Shown one piece after another: positions 1-13,303 of a stretch of DNA of 64,000 nt (position 1 is its first letter; each line of letters opens with the position of its first letter). Under the pieces are notes generated by a model. That model made no database searches, had not been told where the DNA came from, and saw only the letters and a program-made list of their open reading frames with translations. Source of the stretch: Trochalopteron elliotii (lineage: Eukaryota > Chordata > Aves > Passeriformes > Leiothrichidae); NCBI GenBank assembly GCA_024734555.1, contig JANPWX010019930.1, positions 473,198 to 537,197 on the forward strand. The letters are read 5' to 3'. A program made the position numbers and the translations under genes.

Positions 1-366
1 GTCCAACCTGGCCCTGGACACTGCCAGGTATCCGGGAGCAGCCACAGCTTCTCTGGGCACCCTGTGCCAGGGCCTGCCCACCCTCCCAGGGAACAATTCC
101 TTCCCAAGATCCCATCCAGCCCTGCCCTCTGCCACTGGGAAGCCATTCCCTGTGTCCTGTCCCTCCAGCCCTTGGCAATTGTCTCTGTCCATCCTTCCTG
201 CAGCCCCTTCAGGCCCTGCAAGGCCACAGTGAGGTCACCCCAAAGCTTCTCCTGTCCAGGCTGAACAATGCCAGCTGTGCCAGCCTTTCCTCCCAGCAGA
301 GCTGCTCCATCCCTCTGCTCATCCTGGAGCCTCCTCTGGCCTGGCTCCAGCAGCTCCAGCTTCCTC
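1..366 (-). mobile_element. CR1 LINE 3' region, antisense, cut by the window edge
   Basis: Read on the minus strand, this matches the GC-rich CR1 3' region also present on the plus strand at 36441-36849 and 57950-58353. Shared landmarks are the blocks 'gagagacaattgccaaggg', 'gggaaggaattgttccctgg' and 'cacagggtgcccagagaag'. The extreme 3' end lies beyond base 1, so the element is incomplete here. Its 5' truncation point is near base 362-366, where similarity to the 57.9-kb copy stops. Frames that stay open through it, such as 64-264, are shadows in untranslated CR1 sequence. The CR1 assignment is from knowledge of avian repeats; the similarity to the other two copies is seen directly. Confidence 0.9.
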
Positions 367-3339
367 CTAAAGGCAAAAAAGACCTTTAGATATTTAACCA
401 ACAGTGAAAATGTTGTTTGCATTTGGAGTGCTGGAGGTATGATTTTTTTTTTCTAAGTGGAATACCTGAAGGAAGATATGTATAGCAAATTTAGCAGTTA
501 ACACATACACTTAGAGCCCTGAATGTGAGACCTCTGCATCCCAAAGGCTGCTCTCCCTTGACACCCATTGGATTGTGCTTCATTTTATCATATCAAAGGA
601 GGGAGGAAAATCTCAACAATATGTACCCCAATAAAAATTACACATTGTTATTTCAGTAAAATAAGTGTGAACTGATGCTCTTTTACAAAAAGTATGAAAC
701 AAAAAGAAATAGGTGCCACTCCTCCCCTTTTGAACACAGAAATGAGACTTCCCATACTTTAGAACTGCATGAACAACAAAGAGAAGTCCATGGTGAGTTT
801 CCAAGCCCAGCTTTACCAAAAGTCTTGAAAATATTTCCTATGCTAGGTGGATCAGAACTCGGAGAGTGCAATAAGTGAGACTGCAGATTTAAAAGTGAAT
901 CACCCATGGATAAATCACAAACAAATGTTAAATATTAGCTTCATAAAACAAGAAATCATTCAAATTTTCTGATGAAACAGAGCAGATAAGGATAAGCAAT
1001 AGCAGAAATACAAATCCTACAGTGGATTTTGCACTGAGTATCTCAAGGTCATTAGAATTTTTATCAAGAATTTTTTAAAAAATCTACTTATTTACTACAC
1101 AAAATAAAAATTAAGACAACCTTAACTATCAGATGTTTCCTTGGGCATTTGATGACTCTTTGGCACACCCACGCATTTTGAAAGAAAAGCCACTAAAACT
1201 AAACTACAAAATAAACTACTGATAACATTAAAAAGTGAAGTAAAAGGAAAATTATTAAAGGACACAGATATTAAACCATAAAGGTCTCACACTAAATGCC
1301 AATATTTAGGGATCACTGAAACTGTACGTTTAGAAATTGCATGCTGTATTAACAATCTGGAGTAATTAGATAAAAACTGCAAAACTACAAACTTCTGGGG
1401 TAATCTGAACATATTGAAATAAACTCCTACCCAATCAACAAGGAAAGTGCTACTATTAAAACAGGAAACATATTCATAATGGAAGCTATAAGTGCAGAAA
1501 TGGAGACTAGAGTGTTAATAATATAGCTAGTAAAAGATAGACATGTTTATTCGAGCACTGATAATGCAGTTTATGATATACTTTATCTATTGAGCACAAA
1601 GTGTGAAATGCTGTGAGGGAGCTAATAGTATGAAACATGATTAATCAACACTCAGCAAGAAAAACATCTGCTGTATAAAAAAAGTGTCCACTAAAAAATT
1701 ATATAAAGTGTGGTAAAAATAAAAATAAACAGACCTGGTAGTCAGATTGCTAGTGTATGGGAAGTTGAATAAAGATGAAGGAAAAGAAGGTTAATGAATA
1801 TAGATCAAAACAAAATTACATATTTATTGACGAAAATAATCTTAGCAATAAGCCTAAAACCACTGTGACAATGAAAACTGATATTTAGTATAACTGACAG
1901 TTTAACACTACTTTTCTATTGCTAGGATGTAATCCATGCACCCTACCAGAGAAAATCAATTACTACTAAAGCATGTATTTGTGGTTTAGGAAAGGTGCTG
2001 CTTAAAAGAAAAATTGAGTAATCTGAATCCCTCTTACTTTATCATCTGTGCATAGCACAGCAGAAAGATTCCACTGCACAAGTAATCATATATATAATCC
2101 CATCATATCAGCTGTGACTATACATAAGTTACATGTATACCATGGCCCATTTTAAAAAATATCTACTCTTTGAAATAGTCTGTATGTGTCAGAAATTCTG
2201 GCAGGAACTGGGGAGCCTTGTTTCACAGGTTCTGAGGGATGGAAGCAAATAAACCCACAAACACTTGCTTTTTGCTCATCCTGTTGTTTTTAGTGAAAGA
2301 ATTTCTGTCCATAAATATATGCAAGTAATTGACAATATATTTTAAATTTTATTTAACTGAAATCACAACTTTTAAAAAAATTTTAATTTGTATTTTTATT
2401 TAATCACACCTCTGTTTTTATTTTTTAAATTTTTACAGGTTTTTTAATGGCAGAGTAGTCCCTCTGCTTTCAGTAGGAGGGGATTCCAGAGTGTGCTTCC
2501 AAATGTGGAAGCTCAAGATCACACTTGGACAGAGAACAGTGCACGTGACTTCTCCTCCTGAAATGTCAAGTCTCCCATTGGCACAACAGTAATTGTTGCA
2601 GTTCAGGGAATTCATCAGTGCAGAGTTCATCAGTGTGCAATTATGAACCTGCTGGATGCCACATTATTTAGTGAGAAATAAATTTAAAAGTGAGCTTAGA
2701 GACCCTTTCTGTGGACTTTCCTGGCAAGACCTACAGACCCTTAAACCTGGACAACTCAGCTCAGACTTGGAAATTCTGCAGAGAAATGTGGCACCTAAAG
2801 CCTGGTGAAAACACCTGAGTTCAACTTCTTGCTGGCTGTGAAATTAAACAAATTAACAACTTTTCCAAATTGAGCTGAAGAAATTAAAATGTTCATTCCA
2901 ATGAACATCCCACCCACCAGGGAAAATGCTGCCACTGATCACATCCTTGTGGTCAGTTTAAGATTAGGAATTTCTAAAGGGGGAAAGGAGGAGAAAGGTG
3001 AAGTTACATTTAATCAGATATGGTCAGGTAGATCTCATTTGAAACAAGAAAATGAGAGCAATCCTATAATTCATGGGAGGAAATAAGTTTGGGAAGAAAG
3101 AAGCTGACTGCAAACTTCAAAAACTTTCCAGAAATCTAAAGAGAGAGCAGCAGAACAGCTTTGTCTGTGCTCAGAAAACAACAGGGATGGAAAATGCCAC
3201 TGACTTTGATTTAAAGAAGCTGAAAAGTGTAAGTCAGCAGGGTTAGGTTCACTTACACCTTCTGTAACACTGCAAAGGCAGAGGCAATAAGTTTACATCA
3301 AGTAATTAACAACACAGAGGTAGAATTTATGCAGGTGAG
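367..3339. other. AT-rich single-copy stretch, no gene seen
   Basis: No repeat family, RNA gene or convincing exon was recognised. Open frames here are 60-75 codons with no motif. At 2433-2640 a slightly less AT-rich patch contains short frames on one strand only, without usable splice context. Most of the block is ordinary AT-rich bird intergenic or intronic sequence. Confidence 0.6.
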
Positions 3340-3455
3340 ATTTATTAGTTTAGTTATCTAAACTAAATTTATTTCGTTTATTTAGTTTAGTTATCTAAGT
3401 TTAGATAACTAAATTATCTAGTTAACTAAGTTATCTAGTTTAGATAACCAAATTT
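3340..3455. repeat. AT-rich palindromic repeat cluster (tttagttatct family)
   Basis: The word 'tttagttatct' and its complement 'agataactaaa' recur many times in about 115 bases, in both orientations. One pair, 3386-3396 and 3403-3413, forms a perfect 11-base inverted repeat around a 6-base spacer, so single strands could fold into hairpins. Further partial copies lie at 3348-3362 and 3415-3450. It could be a degenerate minisatellite built by slippage at a palindrome. No flanking target duplication or transposon body was seen. Confidence 0.8.
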
Positions 3456-6349
3456 AGGATGACCCAATGGTATAATCTACACATCAGTACACAGAAAAGG
3501 ACAAGGACACAGCTCAGCTGCTGCCATGCACTTGTGTTTTTCGACTCATTGAGATGGAGGCAGTTTTGGTCTGTCACAGCCAGCACGCTCCCAAGAAATT
3601 CCTTGGCACAGGAGAGTTCCATCAAGTGCTATGGGGTCAGGCACTTTTGGGAGGAAAGAAATTTTAATTTCATGAATGAAACCTGTGGAACTCGTCCATT
3701 CTGGACAGAGGAAAAAGTCTTGACCTATTTTATTAGTACAGGTAGAGCCAGTAAGTCCCACTAAGACAGAATTAATGTTCTCTAAGAGCTGGGTATAATG
3801 AACCCAGCTTTCCTAAGGACAGAGCTACTGTTGGTGATTGATTTTCATGTCTAAGCAGTTGGAAAGAGCTGTTGAAGTTTTACTCTTGTGCTGTGCAATT
3901 ATAAATTCTTATTTTCTCTCACTTCCAGCAGTGCATGAGCTCAGCTTTCTTCATATCCAAGGTGCTTGCAGCCAATCTCCTCTCATCTTCTTCCTATTTC
4001 TGTAAATAATAAAAAACATAATAACATGTAAAACCTCTGTTATCTGTGAAATTGGGAAGAATCAAAAGTTATTATTGAAGGGGAGATGCTGATAAACAGA
4101 CAGTGATTAATAATTATGAGGAAACCAACCCAAATATGAAAAGCAGAAATAAGAAAATAGGGGAGAACGTGGTATATATTGTTTCTTTGGCAATATAATA
4201 ACAGTATAATCTCTGCTTGTCACCTCTCTGAAATTGGCGTTGCTAAACTTATTTCACAATAGCTAGTATATGTTTGCAAGTTATTATGGTTTCCAAATAC
4301 CTCCAATCTCTATTTTAGATCCTTAAGTCATTTCAAAAGTAATACAGTCTTGAATATTTCTGAAAAACAGCCACAAGAATAATTTAAAAAACAACAGTGA
4401 AGATAAACATTACTGTTAAATCCCATTTGTATAAATTTATGTAACAGCTACCTAATCATCCTTTATATAAGGATATTTTAAGTACCTTTCAGGCTACTTT
4501 TCAACCAGTTTTTCCAGCTAGTCTGGAACAGTCAAGGGTTTGACTTCAGTGGATTTATATTTTTTTTTACATACACACACACATATATATATATGAGAAT
4601 GTGCCCTTCTGGTTTTGCAAAAAGGACAAAAAGACTGAAGGTATATATTTTTCCTAACTTTTTCATGAGCTCTCTAACAGACTGCTTTTATTTTAAGCAT
4701 TACTAGACAAGACTTCTAGAATAACATATTATACATTCTTTTCCAAGAAAAGATGATTTTTTCTTTCTGTTTATCAAATTACTCTTACAGTCCCTATTAC
4801 TTTAAGTACTTCATATTAAGACTCAATGAGTAGAAGGTAGGAGAGAAAATGACATTTTTGTGCACTGACAGATTTTATTTGTTCACACAAGCACACCAAT
4901 GGCATGAAAACATGTGGGTCTTCAAAAACACTCCTTCCTACAATTTTTTTCTTTCAGGTTCTCTTTCAGGACTTTGGTCTTAGAAGTTCTGTCCCTGAGA
5001 CAGGAGTTTCCATTCAGTGCCAAGGCATATTGCATGGAGGTACTCTCAGCTGGTGAGATCCCCTAGGCAAGCACAACTTGAAGGTGACAAAAAAGTGAAA
5101 TGGAAGAGCTGGCATGGCAGGCTGGGTTCATCACAGGGCAAAGTGTATTTGGAATAAAACACAGTTCTTTTTAAATCTCCAATTTGATGCTTTGGCACCA
5201 ATAGCTTCAGAGAAGGGTTACTATTTGCTCAAGTGTGTTGTCCTAGTATTAAAAGAATGATGGGACAGATATGTGTGGTAATTTAAAGCACAGGGAATAG
5301 CATATTAGTCTACTAATCATTATTATTGCTATTTATTATTATTAAGAGAAATTGTAGCTCTTACTCCAAGATCTGAACCATCACACCTCTCATAAGTGCT
5401 GCAAAAGACTAGTTTCGGTGTCAGATGTGCCTGTACTTTTCCATGAAGCTGCAAAATTCTATAGGAAGAACAATTAAAGTGAGCAGGCTTCATTAAATAG
5501 ACTGACACTGCAAGCAAATGGCTGCATTTAGTGGCAAATTGTGCCTTAATTTTCCTCCTTCTCATGCTTGTTGCAGACATAAAAGGAGATCTTCTTACTT
5601 GTTCTGGCAGAGTTTCTATCTGAGAGACTCATTAAGCCTCTTTCTAACCTCTAAGAAAAAATGGATTAGGCTTACCTCTCTCAGAGTCAATCAGAATTTA
5701 ATATATGTTATTCTTCATGCTCTCTTTTTCTTTCTGCATCAACTGGGATCTTTGCAGGACCTCTCTGCTTGTTTCTCATTCCAGAAGTATAGAGGACTTT
5801 GCATGAAGACTGCAGCTCTTTAAACTTGTGTAGGTCACGACCTTTAGGATTAATAAGAGGATTTAAGGTCTACACTCTTACTGTGATTAAATCTTCCATT
5901 TCATTGTACTACATGAATGAAACATTATGAGAGACAAGCTGTAAACTTGCCTCTGTATTTGATATTCTGTGTTTTGTGAAGCTGGTTCTGAGATAAATCT
6001 GAACTATGACCAGGATTGCCAAGCTGTGTGGAGAGATGTGAGAAGAATTCTCGTGTTTTCTAACCCTGAGCAATAATTAATCATTCTCAAAGCTCTTGAT
6101 GTGAACTGTCAAAGGGTGGATGACATCAAATAGAATATTATTTACATAAAATGTGAAATTTTATAAAACGTGGTCTGTGCAAGAAAGCAGGTGCCTGAAC
6201 CCACAACATCAGGTTCAGTTTCCACGTGCATGAAATACATGAAGTCAGCAGTAAATGTTCTAAATACTCAGTACAGGAAAAAAATCCTAAAAGGTACTGG
6301 AAGAAAAATCTCCCAATTCTTTATAAAAGTTATATTAAAATAAGATATT
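3456..6349. other. AT-rich single-copy stretch, no gene seen
   Basis: Apart from a short (CA)/(TA) microsatellite near 4.57 kb, no repeat or gene was recognised. The frames at 3459-3764 (101 codons, plus) and 5518-5823 (101 codons, plus) have no domain, no relation to a known family that I can see, and an amino-acid make-up typical of chance translation. Confidence 0.6.
4569..4595. repeat. (CA)n-(TA)n microsatellite
   Basis: A short compound dinucleotide tract: alternating A/C for about 14 bases, then alternating A/T for about 12. It follows a T-run at 4559-4568. Confidence 0.85.
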
Positions 6350-6494
6350 TTCATCATCATCTTCATCATCTTCATCATCTTCATCATCTTGTTCTTCTTT
6401 TTCTTTTTCTTCTTTTTCTTCTTTTTTTCTTCTTCTTCTTCTTCTTCTTCTTCTTCTTCTTCTTCTTCTTCTTCTCATTATCATCATCATCATT
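6350..6494. repeat. (TTC)n / (ATC)n compound trinucleotide repeat
   Basis: It begins with tcatcatcat and repeated cttcatcat units, passes through imperfect ctttt units, and contains about 16 uninterrupted TTC units at 6427-6474, ending in (ATC)n near 6494. One strand is almost pure pyrimidine (TTC/CTT), a composition able to form triplex DNA. The poly-Arg and poly-Phe translations across it are artefacts. Confidence 0.95.
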
Positions 6495-9400
6495 GTCCTC
6501 ATCAAAACTGGGTAGCACATAGATCATGAATAAAACTGGAGTTAGATTTTAGAAAATATTTAGTTTTCAGTGGCAAAAAGGGAATGGAAAATGTAAATGA
6601 AGAACATGTTCAATCTTGTTAATGAATGAACAGGAATGAATTCCTGTCAATGTAAGAAAAGTAATTAACCACTTTGTGAAATAATCCTGTTAAAATATAG
6701 TGTCATCATAGCTGAATGCACCTTTAAAACTGTTATGTAGACACACAGGATCCAAAATCAGTCTCATTCATCTAGTTTCACCTCTTTTAAAAAATAAGTA
6801 TTTACTAAATTTGAAACTTTCATTTTTAAAGTTTTAGATTTTTTACACTTTAATTTTTGAAATGTAACTCAAAGTGAAAACACCCTCTAAACCAACTATC
6901 TGATAAATTTATCATTTCATGACCCAAAAACCCCAAGAAAATTTAAAGAAGTCATTATTTTGAAAAGAAAAAATGTAGAAAAAATGTAGAGATTTATACA
7001 CATTTTGATAATCATTTGATAGTTTCACAGTAAATAGTACATGCCTCAAAACACTTGCTTTTTGCTTTTGCAAGTTTTGTTCTGAAGGACGGAACTTTTA
7101 AAACCCATATCTTTCTGTCTGTCCATCTGACAATTCTTTTAGGTATTTGGACGTCGAATAGCTGAGGATACTATGGTAGGAGAGCCAGCACCACATATTA
7201 TCTGCTGGTGACACAGGCTGGGATTGGTGCTCTCCAACTCTTGAAAGTAAATCCAGTAATTGCTCAGATCATTATTAAGAAGTCTTGACTGTTCAGAATA
7301 TACTCTATTTTGTTCTCACTTTCAGGGACAATAATCATATCAGTGATTACAGTAGTGCAAAGTACTGTAAACTGATCATACATTTAGTGAAAAAATGCCT
7401 GTAAATTCTAATCTATGTTACCCTGAATTTTAAAAAAAACCCCAACAAACCAGCCTTTTTACTACTCATAGTGACATCTTACAATATTAGCAGTTTAATT
7501 TTATGCTAACAAAATGAAATCTATTAATTTCTTCACACAGTGTTGCATTCTAATCCAGAAATGTTTTATTACAGTGTTATTTCTCTTTCTCTTCACAAGA
7601 CGTACAATTGCTTACCAAGTAAAATTAAATCTATTATCCCAGAAAATAATTTATTTAAAGGTTTTACAGTCTATTACATTTCTTCTAAAAAGACAAGACA
7701 GTATTTGTTTCTTTCCTTGAAACTGAAAATTATTTTACTGAGGAAATGATTTGTTGTTATTTAATAAAGAAGTTGAAACTTGAATCAGAAACAGAGAAAT
7801 CTGATTTGGCTTCAGAACTCTTAATTCTAGTTTTGGCAACACATAAAATATGCAGAAATGAGGGGAAAAAAAAAAACAAACAGAATAAGATATAAGAATA
7901 AGAGTAATTTCTTATTGTGTCTTGATCATAGTAAATATAATTCCCTACCAGAGAGTGTGCTTTGAAGTATTATATACCTGAGACTGACGACTCGTCTGTG
8001 TTCTGAAGTTCATTTTCATCATGTCAACCTAGTTTAAAATTTTAAAATATTCTCAGATTTACTATTACTTTTTTCAGAATTAATAGTAAATACAGTGTAG
8101 TTTCATCGGGCTTTACAGGTTTATTCTTTTTTCAGCAATATGATAATTTATGAGCACTGTAGTTAATATATTTGATTTTTTATTTTGGTGAAAGTATTCT
8201 AGAACCAAAGTGTACTTTTAAGTCTTTCTGTTAGAAGTACAGCTTGGCCACACTAAAAAAAATAGAGTTTACTTTTTTTTTTCCCCAAACCATTGTGATA
8301 AACCTCTGAAATAGAAGATTATTTTGAGAGCTAAGTAAAAATTCTCTCTCTGTAACAGGCCACTGGGTTTGTCTAGCTATTTTTGCATGACATTTGGTTG
8401 ATTTACCTGGTTGTCTTAGCAAATTGCTTTGCTGAAGTTTGTGTTAATAATCTGGGTGAGTTTATTGAATATTTATTCCTCTAAGGCATAATAATGAAAG
8501 CTGTGATGAAGGCTCTTTTTACAACAAGATGCTGTGGGGAAACTTTCAATATCGTGATTACAGAAACCTACTCTAAGTGTAACAAGAAATCAATTATTTT
8601 CTTTTTTTTTTTACCCTTTCTGGTAAAGGGCTTTACCATGGTTCTGATGTAAGAAATGAACTTCGCCTAAACATATGCCATTTCTTCCCTCTACATCCTA
8701 AATCCCTAAGAAGTTATTGATCTGAATCCTGACATTGAAATAAACTTAACAGTGCAACAAAAACTAAATACACTTTCAGTAACTGAGAAGTTCTTCAACT
8801 GAAACATTTTATTGTGGTTCATAGAGATCATACAACCACAAGACATCAAAATTAACTCTTGTACAAAATCAGGCTTTTGTATTTTCCCAAACTGAAATAA
8901 AGTATTAGCTTTAGAAAGAAAAGATAAATTCAATATATGTTAAAAAATATTCAACAACCCAGAATGTTCTAGTTTAGGTGTTCTGTTAAAATGGTAGAAT
9001 GCATAAAATACAAAATTTATTTCTAATCTATGTCATGTATCTTCAATTTCTTGTCATCTGGTATTTTTGTACTTAGAAGCGCATCATGGTATTATGTTTT
9101 TCCCAAATATTTTTATGAAGAAATGCTTTAAAAATGTACTATCCAGTTGTTTTGAACCCTTTGAAATTCAATGAAACTCATTTGAGAAAATTCATTGCTT
9201 TACATTAAATATTGAGACCTACCCTGGACAAATTTTTATGTGAATTTTAGGTGATCAGAGAGAATTTTTAAAAAATATTTTAGGACTTGGGGAAAGTATA
9301 AATTTCGATATTTCTAAGTCATTTGTCTTTCAAATATAAATATATCATCACAAAAATCTTCACTGCAAATCTTCAATTAATTTGCCAAAATCCTTTCACC

Positions 9401-10786
9401 AAAAACTTGTTTTGATTGCATTTGCCCTACAATATTCCTTATGTTGTTTATTAATTGTGTCAAAACCCAAAAGTACAGTTTAGAAATAGTGTCCCCTCTT
9501 TCCCCCTGTGCTGATAGAGTCATGTCCATAACAAATCGAATCAACTGATTTTTGAATTGTCTATCTAGTTCCCTCTTGTAATTTCAAGTGGACTCTTCAA
9601 AGTTATTTTTGCCTGCTTGAAAGAAGAAGCAACCACATTTTTTTAGCACATCTTTACAACAGGATATGATTAAAAAAAATAATTAAAAAAGTAAGATTGA
9701 GGCTGCCTCTACTAGTCCGGAATTTATATTTTAATGGCAGCTAAACAGAGTGATTCAGGTGGGAATATTCTCTAAAAAAGGCATTATAAGCCTCTTCTCT
9801 TTCAGCTCTCTTCTTGTAAAAAAAAGAAAAATAAGCTGAAAGCAAGGTGAAAGTACTTAGCGCCACCTCAGACTGTGTGGAATAAGATGAAATCTGCAGA
9901 GAATCCAGAAGAGAGAGGTCTGTAAGAATATTCTGTACTACAGAACAAATCTGCTCTGTCATGACAATCACGGGTCCCCTATTTCAGGAAAGCATCATTT
10001 TGCAATGAGTAGTTGAAATAAAGTAATTTATAGCTGGGTTTGAACTAGAAAATGTGTGCAAGATCATTTTTCTTCTTCTGGACTTGGGGAAAAAAACAAA
10101 TAATCTGTAAGCACAGACTTTACCTCTTTGTTCACCTCAGAGCTCACATTTTATTTCAATTAATTGCTCAGGAGAAGAAAGGAATCAAGGAGGAAAATGA
10201 AATTAAATTTACACTTCAAGACCACTGCCTAGTGGTGGTGTAGGCTTCCAGGCTACTGTGAGTAAATGTCTCAGAAAAAAAAAACTGTGGCAAATGGGAT
10301 TTTGACCTGTGTCAAAACTCTAGGTAATTTACTGTATGATGTTCAAATATTCTCCATAATCAGTAAAGAGTGGTGACATAAAGGCCAAGAAAATCTGTGA
10401 AAGTCTGTTTTTTTTTAAAGTTGGTCTGTTTTTTTTTTAAAGTCCTGAATCTTATTGACTGAAGAAGGGTGTTCTCAAGCAAAATGTTCACTTGCCTTAC
10501 AATTTGAGAGGCTGAGACCCAGCAGATATATGTGTGAATAAATACATTTTTATTATTTTGAAAATAACTGTGGGTTGTTTGGGTTCAGACAGGGATTTCC
10601 ATTTCTCTAATCACACAGTGACAGAAACATTGAAATAATTACTCTAATGGTAGCAGCTTTTCATAATCTTTACTTCATAAATCTTTGTGTTCTGGTGTTT
10701 AAAAGACTTTGGTGCTTATTTCTAGGAGGATCACAAACAAAAACCCCCATAAAACAGACAAAAAACCCTAAATCCAAAACCCTGAG
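6495..10786. other. AT-rich single-copy stretch, no gene seen
   Basis: About 4.3 kb of strongly AT-rich DNA with scattered homopolymer runs (for example A-runs at 7864-7876 and 10274-10285). No transposon, RNA gene or exon was recognised. Open frames are all below about 80 codons. Confidence 0.6.
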
Positions 10787-10863
10787 CCAACCAACCAACC
10801 AACCACCAACCAACCAACCAACCAACCAACCAACCAACCAACCAATCAACAACAACAACAACA
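10787..10863. repeat. (CCAA)n tetranucleotide followed by (CAA)n
   Basis: Roughly fifteen CCAA units with one imperfect unit near 10804, then about five CAA units at 10847-10863. The flanks (10738-10786 and 10864-10880) are also A/C-rich. The antisense frame reading 'GWLVGWLVGW' is an artefact of the repeat. Confidence 0.95.
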
Positions 10864-13189
10864 AAACCCAAAAAACTCAATATGAAAAGAAAAAAATATT
10901 TGTTCTTGATGTTTTGTTGTTTTGGTGGTTTTTTCAATAATTATGAAAATAAAGAAAATAAACTAACTTTTCCACCCCAAAAAACATGTAGTGAAGGTTG
11001 TTGCATGATGTTGCATCCCATCACATCATAAACCACAGAAGTTTTTTGTGTCATTTTTGTTTCAGAGTTGATTTTATCCTTTGTCCTAGGAATTGTTTGA
11101 TTATTTCCTGGCAAAGAGTGGGCACTCTGTTTATTATTTTTAAGCTTTCATAGAAATTAATACAGATTTTTTACCTGTTCCTTTTTAAGGACCACCTGGA
11201 CAGTATCTGATTAAATTGTCAGGCATATAATTCTTACAGACTGCCCTAAATATACATCTAAATTTACATCAAATCTTCATGAGCATTACTCTATTACTCT
11301 GCTACCATATTGATAGAGTTATTACAGCTTAACCTTGGCCTACATTACTAGCTGAAGATTTTATTCCAATAAATAACTCAAATGATTCTGCCACAGCCAT
11401 ACCATTATTTTTGTAAACTCATTATTAATTATGAGTAACAACTTACATACTATAGCTGTAACTGTTCCATATTACATTGCTGTAAAATAAGTATTTATGA
11501 ACAGGTAGGTCTCTTAAGATCGAGTTTTATTGTTTTCTTAAGTTTTCCCTCTGAAATATAAAGGAAAATCTTTAGAAAGAAAATTAAGGGTGCTGTATCC
11601 AGAGAAGGAAGGGGTTTCTTCCTAAATCTCATAATTTTTTTTAGGAAACTGAGGAAACCAGAGCCTTCTACTTATATTAAGGGTAGAAATAAATAATCAC
11701 AGTTCTTTTACAAGTTTGTGGTCACAAATGAGCTGGAGAAAATTTTATGGTATTACCTACATTCTTCCTTTTTCGAAGAAATACAATGAAAATAAATTGT
11801 CACAAGCCTTTCAGTCTTAGAATTAACACAGGAAAATTTCCCTTGTTGGAGAGAAAAGTCTTTATCTCTGCTATATCCTTAAAGCATTTCCTTCATGAAG
11901 AAAGGAAAGAAGAAGAAAACAAAGAAACAAACAAACTACCCCCCATCTGAAATACATAGGTTTGTTAAGTACAGAGAAATGTCGGTACTTAACTGGGTAT
12001 CTTCAGCAGAGTTAACTGAAACCTTTTGTAAACAGTTATATGAAATAAATGCTGGTTCAGTATCAGCTCCGTTTTTAAATCTTGAAAAAAAAGAAATCTC
12101 ATGTCATGAGATCCCCTGTAACTTAGGTAATGGTGATTCGTTCTTCATTAAAATACTGAAAAAACCTGACCTTGCTTTTTTTTCTTTTACAGCATTGGTA
12201 CCAATTTCCATCCTTAATTTTATTACCTTTTTCCATCTGAGTGGGTTTTTTTTTTCTTCATTTAGGATAATGTAACCACCATTTTGATTTCCCCATTATT
12301 TATGCTGTTGCTACTACTGCACAGTAAATATTATATATTTTTTATTAAAGTTCACAAATATTAGATCTACACCACTGTGTCTAGGAGAAGAATATCACAT
12401 TAGTCTAGTATTATCTGGCTTTGGAAAACTCCTGTCTTATAATGTGGCATTTCATAGCTGATGCAGCATGAAATGAATTCTGATAGTTCTCCTAGTGACA
12501 TTAGTCAAAACTAATTGTTGAGGCAGAAGATAATTTTAGTTTAGTGGATATTGGCGTGAACTGTAACATCATTAACTTTTTTTTTATTATCTACGAATTG
12601 ACCCCCCCCACAAAAAAAAAAAAAAAAATCACTGGGTGTATCCTGTTTGTGGTACAAGCTTCCTCCACTTAAATCCTGGGCCAGTTTGGGGTTAATTGGG
12701 TTACATTGAAGTGTATTCTAGTAGAGTCAATCTCTTAATTCCTCCATCTCTGTTTCCTAGCTGCTGTTTGACCACATCCAGTTGTTGATTGCTGTTGAAA
12801 TTGCACAATGGTATCCCAGAATTGACATGAAGTTTGTTGTCCATGTAGGACTGCTGGAATGTTACTGTGTGTGGTCCACAAAGTGCTGAGAGGAAACAAC
12901 TTAAATAATAGCAAGCTGCCTCCTAGCCACTTGTAGACATTTTTATATTTCCAGGTGGGGTTTTTTTTTGAACTCTAACAGTCTAAACTGGAAGTGTTCA
13001 ATAATGGAGAAGAAGAACTAAGTGGCTGTCAAAAGATTTTCCCCTAAACCTCAGATTACATAAATTTGGTGTCATCCCGGGCAAATTTGGCTGCTCTTTA
13101 CCTTAGCAGTTCAAAAATTGGACAGAGATGAAAACTGCATTATTTTGACTGCACATTTAAAATATATATTCCACCACATGAAATGCAGG
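10864..13189. other. AT-rich single-copy stretch, no gene seen
   Basis: No repeat family or gene recognised. A run of 8 C then 17 A lies at 12602-12628. The 126-codon plus frame at 11895-12275 is Lys/Phe-rich low complexity and lacks any recognisable motif. The pyrimidine tract ending in acag near 12175-12191 resembles a splice acceptor but leads into no sustained coding pattern. Confidence 0.55.
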
Positions 13190-13303
13190 TTGGGTTTTTT
13201 TGTTTGGTTGGTTGGCTTTTTGGTTTTTTTTTTTTTTTTTGGTTTTTTTTTTTTTTTTTTTTTTGTTGTTTGTTTGTTTTTCTTTTTCTTTTTCTTTTTA
13301 AAA
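13190..13303. repeat. T/G low-complexity tract with long T-runs
   Basis: Starts with ggttggttgg-type units, then T-runs of about 17 and 22 bases separated by gg, then (TTTG)n and tttttctttttc units. The overlapping poly-Phe and poly-Lys frames (13111-13417) are products of base composition. Confidence 0.9.

Noticed and set aside
3340..3455. Palindromic cluster considered as terminal inverted repeats of a MITE
   Set aside because: No internal body, no target duplication and no second terminus were found.
6226..6522. Poly-Phe/Leu and poly-Arg/Glu frames
   Set aside because: Products of the TTC/ATC trinucleotide repeat.
10647..10940. NQPTNQPTNQ-type and GWLVGWLV-type frames resembling repeat proteins
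   Set aside because: They are translations of the CCAA tetranucleotide repeat.
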